DNA from: Diadophis punctatus similis
Lineage: Eukaryota > Chordata > Lepidosauria > Squamata > Dipsadidae
DNA: 64,000 nucleotides
Assembly: GCA_023053685.1 (NCBI GenBank)
Contig: JALIGW010000010.1
Coordinates: 10,925,919-10,989,918 of the forward strand
Reading direction: 5' to 3'
Shown: positions 56,018 through 64,000 of the stretch, piece after piece
Layout of the letters: every line of letters begins with the position of its first letter
Numbering within the stretch: position 1 is the stretch's first letter
The notes under the pieces: generated by a model
Databases searched by the model: none
Seen by the model: only the letters and a program-made list of their open reading frames with translations
What the model was told of the DNA's origin: nothing
Position numbers and translations under genes: made by a program

Positions 56018-59000
56018 GTGTCACGTTCTGCAGATGTCGATCCCAGAACACCTCGTCATCTGATCGTGGAAGCCAAAGTCTTTGTCACCAACCACCCCCA
56101 AGGGATTCCTGCCCGTGCCTTGGTGGACTCTGGCGCAAGGACGAAATTTATTGACGAGGCATTCACAAATCATTTCTCCATCCCTTTGTGTTCCGTGGAT
56201 CCTCCCATGCTTGTTGAAACCATCAATGGTCGGGTGCTTTTGTCTGGGCCGATTAAGGCCGCCAAGCAACCCGTGTGCTTGACCATTGGAAAGCATGAGG
56301 AAGCCATCCAAATTTAAGTTACAGCAGGACTACATTTTCCAATGGTCTTGGGGCTGGCTTGGCTTAGGACTCATGATCCACACATCATGTGGTCCCAGAA
56401 CTTCATGTCCTTCCCGAGCCTGCAGTGTGTGGATCATATGCACCAGGTCTGCACAGGCCAGGTGCAGGGTCCACCGGAAGTGTCTTTGCCAGCCGACCTT
56501 GCTGACTTCACTGACGTATTCAGCGAAAAAGAGGCGGCTCAATTGCCCCTGCACTGGCCCTACGATTGTCCCATTGACTTAGTCCCGGATGTGCCACTCC
56601 CTGCAGGGCGGTTATATTCCATGTCTGAACCCAGACCGTTCAGGTGTTACGGGACTTTGTGGACAAAAACCTGGCCAGGGGTTTTATCTGGCCCCCGTCA
56701 TCGCCCTTGTCCGCTCCAGTCCTCTTCATTAAAAAGAAAACCGGAGACTTGTGCCTGTGCTGCGATTACCGTAAATTGAATGCCATTATGGTATGCAACC
56801 GATATCCATTGCCATTGATCCCTAAACTAATGGAGAGACTCGGGACGGCTACCGTGTTCATGAAATTGGACTTGCGCGGCGCCTACAATCTGGTCCAAGT
56901 CCGCGAAGGAGATGAATGGAAGACAGCGTTTGGCACCCGGTATGGCCATTTTGAATATATGGTCGTGCTGTTTGGACTCACTAATGCTCCCGCTGTCTTC
57001 CAGCACTTTATGAATGACATTTTCTAGGATCTGCTAGACCAGTTCGTGGTGGTCTATCTTGACAACATCTTAATCTATTCCATGTCCTGGAAAAGTCACC
57101 TTCAACATCTCCATCTGGTCTTGCAATGGCTTCACGACCACCAACTCTATGCGAAGCTGGAGAAGTGCCTGTTCTATCAAACCACGATCGACTTCCTGGG
57201 CCATCGCATTTCTCCTGAGGGCATAGCGATGGACCGGAGTAAAGTCGAGGCATTGCAGAGTTGGCAATCTCCTCAGCGGATGAAGGACATCCAGTGACTC
57301 CTCGGGTTCACTAATTACTATTGGATGTTCATCCCCGACTTCGCCACCTTGACCGCGCCCCTCACTCGGCTCCTCCAGAAAAAAGTCCCGTTCCAGTGGG
57401 GCAAACCTGAGCAGCAGACATTCCTGGCCTTAAAGGAGGCCTTCACGAAAGAGCTGATCTTGAAGCACCCTGACCCTCACTGTCCATTTGTGGTTGAAGT
57501 GGACCTGTCGGACATCACGGTCGGAGCAGTGCTACCCCAGGCTCGCGCAGATGGCGGGACTCTTTTCCCTTGCGCTTACTACTCCCGGAAGTTGAATGCT
57601 TCTGAGCGCAATTACACCATATGGGAGAAGGAGCTCCTGGCCCTCAAGACCACGTTCGAGACCTGGAGGCATCACCTAGAAGGGGCCAGGCATCTCATGG
57701 AAGTAAGGATGGACCACAAGAATCTGGAGTTTCTGCAAACAGCGAGGAAACTCAATCAAAGACAGATTCAGTGGTCCTTCTTCTTTGCACGCTTCCACTT
57801 TAAGGTCACCTACATTCTGAGTGGGCGCAATCAACGGGTGGATGCGCTCTCCAGAAAACTGGAATATGCCCACGCTTCCACCTCAGACTATCCTGCCCGT
57901 CAAGTCCTTCACGGCCATCCACGAACCCGTTGATCTACGGGAACAGATCCGGGAGGCACAGCGGCAAGATGAGTATGTGGCACAATGGAAGCAAGAGCTT
58001 GGGCCCAAGTCTCCCTGGACATTTTATGAAGATCTTCTAAGATACAGGGAGAAGCTGTACATTCCACCAGGCCCACTCCGGGGTCTTATCTTATCCCAAT
58101 GCCAAGACAACCCTGCGGCAGGACATTTTGGTCTGTTCAAGACACTCAATCTTGTCTCGCAGACCTTTTGGTGGCCTAGACTCCGTCACGATGGCACATT
58201 TCATCCCCTTTCAAGGATTACCGACAGCGCGTGTCACTGCCCGCATGTTCATCCAGCATGTCTTCCAGCTACACGGTCTACTGGATAGGGTCATGTTGGA
58301 CAGAGGGGCCCAGTTTACCAATTTTGGAAGGGGCTGATGATGGCCTTAGACGTCCAGATTTGTTTTGTCATCAGCTCATCACCCCGAAACCGACGGCAAT
58401 ACTGAGAAGGTAATCAGGATATTGAAGCAATATCTGCGCTGCTTTGTAAACCAGCAACAAGATAACTGGGTGGAATACTTGGCAGTCGCAGAGTTCACTT
58501 TCAATAACTCGCAACATACATCTACTCAGACCACCCCTTTCCTGGCCAATTTGGGCTATCACCCCCGATTCTTCCCACTCACGGCCCTTGACTTCCCAGT
58601 TCTGGCAGTGGAGGACTTCCTGGCCGAATTACAGTCTGTTCGCCAATTGGTGAAACGGTACCTCACCAAGGCCAAGGAGGACTACAAGAGGGTTGCGGAC
58701 CGCTCTTGGTGGACAACACCACCGTTGGCTGTGGGGGATCGAGTGTGGCTGTCAATGAGACATCTCCCCTCTGATCCACTGTCCGGAAACTTGACCATCG
58801 GTTTCTGGGACCTTTTCCTGTCGAGACGGTCATCAACCCGGTGGCCTACTGCCTGACCCTACCTCGGTCTCTATGCATCCATCCTGTCTTTCACTGCTCC
58901 CTCCTCATTCCCGAATGACCCGCCTGTCCCCTCCGCCAACTGGATCATCCCCAGCCAGTGCCCCATGATGGAGCTGAATCACCAGAGTACGAGGTTGCCA

Positions 59001-59387
59001 GCATTCACGACTCCCAGTGGATGAAAGCCCGGTTCCAGTACCTGATCAAGTGGAAAGAGTATGGACTGAAGGACTTCACCTGGGAGGATGCGACCTCCAT
59101 TCATGCTCCCAATCTTGTTCGGGCTTTCCACGAACAGTTCTCGTCTTGGCCGCATCCAGACCGACAGACCCGGGGGAAGGGCCCTGCAGTGAGCGATAGT
59201 GTTGTGGCCCGCCAGCAGCCTGGGCAATTGATAGCGAATCCCATTCAAGAGGAGACTGACTTGGTGTTGCACCAGCGGCCTGTGCAGCTGGCACCTGAGT
59301 TGGACAGTGAGGAGGCTGGCAGTGAGGAGGCCAGAGGCAGAGGTTCCTCCAGGGCCTTCGGAACCTCTAGCACCTCAAAACAGTGAT
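56018..59387 (+). pseudogene. Gypsy3 pol: protease, RT, RNase H, deleted integrase, chromodomain
   Basis: Protease ALVDSGARTKF (DSG intact), then a stop at about 56317. [12 protein letters not shown] and [10 protein letters not shown]; the catalytic box reads YLDN in place of YLDD; stops at about 57025 and 57296. RNase H VEVDLSDITVGAVL. The integrase lacks about 190 bp at 58193, removing the second half of the zinc segment and the first core Asp. LDRGAQF and GNTEKV remain. Chromodomain FQYLIKWKEYGLKDFTWED at about 59030-59090. The tail runs on into LTR-C. Multiply inactivated, older than Gypsy2. Confidence 0.9.
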
Positions 59388-60118
59388 GAGGGAGAAGAGG
59401 CTTCTCCTCTTCTGAATGCAAGGGCACGCAGAACTGCCAAAAGGCAGGAATGGTTACTCCGGAGGAGGTCTCCTCAGGAGTAAGACTTGGGGCTAATTGG
59501 CCACTCCCCTAGTCTACTTAAGCAAAGCAGAGGCAGCTGAATCCTCTGCAGGAAACAACGTTTGAGAATCATGTATCCATCACGAGTGCCTCATGTCTGG
59601 AATATCTCTTGCTTCGCTTTTCTGCCTTGACTTGCTTATCGAGGAAGACTTCTAGGCATTTTGCCAAGCCTTTGAAACTTCATGAGATAACAAGAACTAA
59701 TTGCAGTGCTATGATTTAAGACTTTCTGAATTTATGCAGCTGTTAATGACAGGTAACATGTAACAGTAACAGAGTTGGAAGGGACCTTGGAGGTCATCTA
59801 GTCCAACCCCCTACTCACGCAGGAGACCTGTACTAGGGATTCGAACTGCCAACCTTTCTGATCGACAAGCTCAGTGTTTTAGCCACTGAGCCACCTAGTC
59901 AGGTGGTAATTAATAAAAATGATTAAAAATTATTAATAATTAATAATTAATATTGGTCAGAGTGACGATTAATTAGCAGCTGAGTTTTTGCAAGAAAAGA
60001 TTGCATTTAGATTTGTGTGTGTGTCTCCACTATTAAGCCAGTCATTAGTAGTGGTTTATTGATTAAATTAAGTTCGAACAAACTGTGTGTTTGCTACGTT
60101 CTTAACTGGGGCAGAACA
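59200..60118 (+). repeat. Gypsy3 LTR-C
   Basis: TGTTGTGGCCCGCC to GGGGCAGAACA; 919 bp including a SINE-containing insertion of about 210 bp at 59750-59960. TACTTAAG near 59515 and GCAGGAAACAA at 59548-59558 mark promoter and R start. Confidence 0.92.
59752..59903 (-). mobile_element. tRNA-derived SINE with CR1-L3 tail
   Basis: On the minus strand: box A TGGCTCAGTGG (59882-59893) and box B AGTTCGAATCCC (about 59836-59847), then GTTGGACTAGATGACCTCC and CAACTCTGTTACTGTTACA, which is the CR1-L3 3' end. LTR-B shows the uninterrupted site (GTTAATGATGATTAATT), so the insertion happened in LTR-C alone. The tRNA head is the same as in the 4.3-kb SINE. Confidence 0.85.
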
Positions 60119-60455
60119 CAGGGGTGTCAAACTAAAGGCCCAGGGTGCTTTGATCTGGCCCACGGGGCCACCCTGGTAGCAGTGTAGGACTGATCTGCGG
60201 TGCCTCTGCCACCAAAACAGAGCTCAGGAGGGCCATGTGCGGCTCTCCCAAGCCCAGTTTTCACTGGCAGAGAGTTGCAAGAGGCCATCAAAGCCGAAAA
60301 TGGAGATGGGAGCCTGTTTTCGTTGGCAGAGCGCTTGGGCCACCATAGCCCCCCCCGACATGAGTGATGTCAAGCTGGCCATGCCCATCCTGGCCACGCC
60401 TACCCCAGCCACTCCCACCCCGGCCCTCTAAGGTCAAACACAACCCTGATGTGGC
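60119..60455. mobile_element. hAT MITE, Charlie-like end
   Basis: Starts CAGGGGTGTCAAACTAAAGG, a standard hAT terminal repeat. The right end GGTCAAACACAACCCTGATG is a poor match to its reverse complement. The Gypsy3 composite inserted into its first bases, since CAGGG is the duplicated target. Confidence 0.7.
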
Positions 60456-60479
60456 CAATTATTTTAATATAACACCGAT

Positions 60480-60683
60480 CACTCTTGGCCCCATGAATGA
60501 TTTATTGTATGGGTTTTTAAATTGTGGTTTTTAATGTTTTTAAATGTTTTAATATCTATTGTTTTTAATGCTTTTTATATTTGTTGTTGCATGTGAATTT
60601 TTACTGTTGTGAGCCGCCCAGAGTCTCTGTGGAGTGGGCGGCATACAAATGCAACTAATAAATAAATAAATAATAAATAAAGC
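60480..60683 (+). mobile_element. L2-type LINE 3' end
   Basis: 3' UTR with GTGAGCCGCCCAGAGTCTC and GGGCGGCATACAAATGC, followed by AATAAATA tail. 5'-truncated. Confidence 0.8.
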
Positions 60684-61502
60684 TGAAAACCAAATTTGAT
60701 TCACTCATAAGGGAACTTCAGGAAGAAATCAAATGTCTGAAAGGAGACATGAAACAGGTGAAAGCCAGAGTAGATTGTATGGAGCATGGATTGGAGAAGA
60801 CAAACACTTTATGTGAAGCTGAACTGGATGAGACAACAATTCTGGAAGCTCTAATTAAATAATTTCAATTAAGATTTCATGGAATACCTGAACAACTAGA
60901 TGAAGATATCAGATTTAAAATGGTAAAGGCCTTGGCTCAGTTAATTAATAAAAAGGAAAAAATAAATAGAATTTGATCTTGATAAGACATACAGAATAAA
61001 CTCCAGATTTGCCACTACGAGATAGTTACCAAGGGATGTTTTAATTCATTTTGCAAGAAGAATAACAAGGGATCAGGCTTTGGATTGCCATTTTAAACAC
61101 AGGCTGAAAATGGAAAATATAGATATCATTGTTCTGAAGGAAATTCCCATCAGAATTTTGAGAAAAAGGAGAGCTTATGCTTTCCTTACTGATATCCTGA
61201 AGCAGAGAAAAAAAATTCTGTTGGGATAAATGGGAAAGGGTGATACTTACCATGAGCAAAGATTTAGGCTGAATTCCATAGAGAAAGCTAAGGATTTTTC
61301 GATCAGATATAAATTAATTCAAGATCCATGTGGATACATGGGTATAGAAAAGAAGTCAGTGGGTGAGCAAGACCCAAAAGGTGGCATTGAAGAAGAAGAT
61401 GTGGCAGAGAGAAGTAAAAAGAAAGATGTGGCCAAGATAGTTGTACAGGAATCTATTATGGTGCTTAAAGATGGAGATTCAGTCTATCGTGTGGAATATT
61501 AA
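60684..61502 (+). pseudogene. L1 ORF1 relic
   Basis: Broken frames with a coiled coil-like start (LIRELQEEIKCLKGDMK), FRFHGIPEQ-like RRM text, TYRINSRFATT and LPRDVLIHFARRITRD, KEIPIRILRKRRAYAFL, and an acidic/basic C-terminus ending RVEY. It aligns block by block with ORF1 of copies A and B, but ORF2 follows directly. Several stops. Confidence 0.8.
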
Positions 61503-63460
61503 TGGAGCAAAAAACCCATCTAAGAGTAAAAAAATATTTCACTATTTGAGGAAATGTAATTTGGATATAGTCTATCTTCAAGAAACACATATTAAGAAAT
61601 AAGACAAGAAATATTTGATAAAAGACTACTAGGAGATGAATTTATATCAGCTGTTGTAAAAAAGATTAATGAAGTTGTTTTATATATAAAACCCTAATTC
61701 AAACCTAAGTTACTTATAGCAGATGAATATGGAAGATTTGTAGCAGTGGAAATTGAACTTAATGAAATAAAATCAATAGTGGTGGCATGTATAGGCCAAA
61801 TGATGATAGATTCACATTTTTTGATTATTTAATGGATCAGTTACTGCCTTTCTCATATGGAAACTGGCTTATGTTTGGGGATTGGAATGGAGTGAATACA
61901 CCAGCTTTGGATAGAACATCCATCAAAGGGGTTAAATCCACACAGGGTAAATTATCTAATACTTTCTTTGAGATGATGGATAATTATTATTATTAATAGA
62001 TTCATGGAGATATAAAAATGGAGATGCCAGAGAATATACCTTCTTTTCTGAAAGATATAAATCTTTTTCAAGGATTGGCATGATATGGATATCTAAAAAT
62101 ATTCCAAATATAATTCTGAAAGTGGATATTCTGCCTAAATCTTTCTCTGATCATAATCCTGTACTTTTGGCTTTAAGAGGAAAGAGCTTGAGTTTCAGAT
62201 GGAGTTTAAATGAAGAAAAGAAAATTTAGAAAAGGAAAAGATTGTAAAAGACTGTAAAAAGAAACAACAGGAATACTTTGAGAATAATTTGGGGACAAGC
62301 TTAATGACAGTATGGGAGGCTAGTAAAGTGGTTATGAGAGGCTGTTTTATACAGTATAATCACTTAGAGAAGAAAAAAAATCCCAGGAAAAGACGCAAAG
62401 GATATTGGACGAAATTAGACAGAAAGAAATTCAGCTGCAAAAGACACCTAGGGATCCAAAAATTTTATATCATATTAAATTGTTACTGTAACAATTATCT
62501 ATGTTAACTGTACAGGAAATAGAAACAAAATTGAACTATGCAAAACAAAGACATTTTGAATTTGCAAATAAACCAGGCAGATGGCTGACATATAAATTAA
62601 GAAAAGAAAGAGAAAAGACAATGATTAGAAAAATTTGCGAAGGCAATAATGTAATAACAGACAATGAACTCCTTAAAAACACCTTCATAATTTTTATTCA
62701 AATTTGCATAAAAGACAGATTGAATGTTAAAAATAGATGAATACCTTTTAAGACAACAGTTACGTAAACTATCACAAACCCAGAGACAACTTATGAACAA
62801 TCCGATAATTGCTTTTGAGATATCAGAAGCTATTAAAAAACGAGGCCAGGTAAAGCCCCAGGCCCAGCTGGTCTCACAAGCCAATATTATAAGGGCTTCG
62901 AGGATGAACTTCTTCAACCACTAAAAGACAATGAATGATATACTACAGGGAGGAAATATATCCCAGATGTGGAAAGAAACCAATATTGTGTTGCTCCCAA
63001 AGGAGGGTCAAAATATTACAAAGAATTATAGACCAATTTCATTATTAAATAAAGATTACAAACTCTTCACTACCATTCTGGCAGAAAGACTAAAGAAGAT
63101 TCTACAGGTTATTCATTATACATGAAGACCAAGCAGGCTTTCTGCCAAAAAGACAGCTAAGAGATAATGTGAGGACTGTCCTAAACATTATTGAATACTT
63201 ACAATATCATACAGAGAAACAGGCTGCCTTAATATTTTTAGATACAGAGAAGGCCTTCGACAATCTAAATTGGGCCTTTATGTTTAAAGAGCTGGAAGAA
63301 ATGGACTTTGGAGTGAATTTTATCCAAGGAATTAAAGCAACCTACATGTCACAGAATGCAAAAATTGTTATAAATAGTAATGTCAGGGTTCCAAATAGCA
63401 TCCAAAATTACATCAGAGTCCAAGGCAAAGTATTCCCCAAAATTCCAATGTATTAATAGA
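61480..63460 (+). pseudogene. L1 ORF2 relic (endonuclease and reverse transcriptase start)
   Basis: The endonuclease begins WNINGAKNP and LDIVYLQETHIKK just after ORF1; FGDWNGVNTPALDR (61877 region) and SDHNPVLL-like text follow. RT entry: NYRPISLLNKDYKLFTTILA (about 63030), then ALIFLDTEKAFDNLNW (about 63230) and GIKATYMSQNAKIVIN. The element ends near 63460 before the FADD box, so the 3' half is missing. Many stops and shifts. Confidence 0.82.
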
Positions 63461-64000
63461 GCCATGTTGGCACATCTGGGTGAAACCCGAATCTGAAGTC
63501 TTCTGGGCTTCACCACCCAGTTGAAAGTTCAAGTCCTTGCCCCCACACCCACAAATCCATCACTTTGTCCAATCTTCTATTGCCATGCTGGCAGAGTCCA
63601 CCCATCTCCTTCCGTGCAGGTGCAGAGGTGCAGAGACAAAGGATGACCCTGGCTTTCTAGAAAGAATTTGTTATGGCTACATACTATCAACCTCATAGAA
63701 TCCCCCCTCCCATTTTCCCACAGGAGAAAATACATAGTGAAATAGTATAAAGTGTGGCAGGCCTAACCTCTCCAATAAAATGGCTTTGGCCTGACAGGCG
63801 GCCTCCCCTCAGGAGAAAACCGTGTCCTAAAGAAGCAAGAGAGAAAATAACATAAGGGGTTAATATAGCATCACTAACCACCTCTCCCACCCCCAGGGGG
63901 ACCCTTTAGCTTATCCAAATATTTATCATGCAATTGCTTCACTAATCTGTCAGCTTTCACATTCCAACTTTTTACCCAGGTAGCTTCAGACAAAGGATAC
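63461..64000. other. Unassigned; possible minus-strand retroviral Env tail at 63870-64000
   Basis: Most of it shows nothing recognisable. On the minus strand a frame entering from the window edge reads SEATWVKSWNVKADRLVKQL, then GSPWGWERWL and a hydrophobic run before stops. This could be a membrane-proximal region and anchor of a retroviral Env, but evidence is thin and the element would lie outside the window. Confidence 0.25.

Larger units (their letters stand above)
48155..60118 (+). mobile_element. Gypsy3 composite: three LTRs, two internal regions, one TSD
   Basis: In order: LTR-A (48155-48551, right part deleted), a pol fragment (about 48560-49750), LTR-B (about 49755-50137 continued at 54948-55055), a full internal region (55056-59199) and LTR-C (59200-60118). 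CAGGG flanks the whole unit. LTR-B is cut by an L2 LINE, which is cut by an ORF1-only L1. The arrangement fits LTR-LTR unequal recombination after insertion. The family is Sushi-like with a chromodomain, related to Gypsy2. Confidence 0.88.

Overview
This window looks like nuclear DNA of a squamate, most likely a snake, made almost entirely of transposable elements and microsatellites. The case rests on three things: long (ATTCT)n pentamers seeded by CR1-L3-type LINE 3' ends; GATA and GACA tracts; and the mixture of L2, CR1-L3, CR1, Rex1-like and L1 LINEs, chromodomain Gypsy elements, hAT-type MITEs and tRNA-derived SINEs. I find no host protein-coding gene, no cellular tRNA or rRNA and no CRISPR array. 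Every long reading frame that makes sense belongs to a mobile element or is a microsatellite artefact.

Layout. 1-716 is a GAAA/GGAA microsatellite. About 908-4149 is the decayed 3' half of a gammaretrovirus-like endogenous retrovirus (ERV1): integrase tail, Env leader, Env surface part, Env anchor and a probable LTR, interrupted by a hAT MITE, a GA/GATA microsatellite block and an L1 tail. 4.2-7.66 kb is AT-rich with a SINE, an L2 tail, a hAT fragment and an L1 relic. 7.66-13.4 kb is an L2-type LINE (minus) carrying a complete ORF1-only L1 derivative in its tail. 13.4-33.9 kb is a nested stack: a minus-strand ERV (ERV2) is split by a non-autonomous L1-like element, a LINE tail and a Gypsy element (Gypsy1, TSD TGTTG). 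Gypsy1 is itself split by a nearly full-length L2 LINE and by a young chromodomain Gypsy (Gypsy2, TSD GTCAC). 34.3-39.6 kb holds two foldback DNA transposons, the second containing a Rex1-like LINE. 39.6-48.1 kb is mostly unique DNA with CR1-L3 pieces, two hAT MITEs with 8-bp TSDs and an L1 tail. 48.15-60.12 kb is a three-LTR Gypsy composite (Gypsy3, TSD CAGGG). Its middle LTR is split by an L2 LINE, which is split by a second copy of the ORF1-only L1. 60.1-63.5 kb is a hAT MITE, an L2 tail and an L1 with relics of both ORFs; the last 540 bp are unassigned.

Most notable. (1) Two full-length elements, each bounded by 14-15 bp target-site duplications, have the structure 5'UTR - L1-type ORF1 - 3'UTR - poly(A) with no ORF2 at the same junction. 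This is a snake counterpart of the mammalian half-L1 (HAL1) idea. (2) In two diverged Sushi-like Gypsy families the primer-binding site 2 nt after the 5' LTR is an 11-nt perfect complement of a segment of the same LTR lying 30-33 nt downstream of a TATA-like box. The 11-mer differs between families while pairing is kept, which is covariation evidence for tRNA-independent self-priming. (3) The Pol frame of these Gypsy elements continues about 90 codons into the 3' LTR, and part of that tail is conserved between families. (4) Target-site duplications allow the insertion order to be read directly.

All assignments come from reading the sequence by eye. Family names for repeats are recognitions, not database hits.
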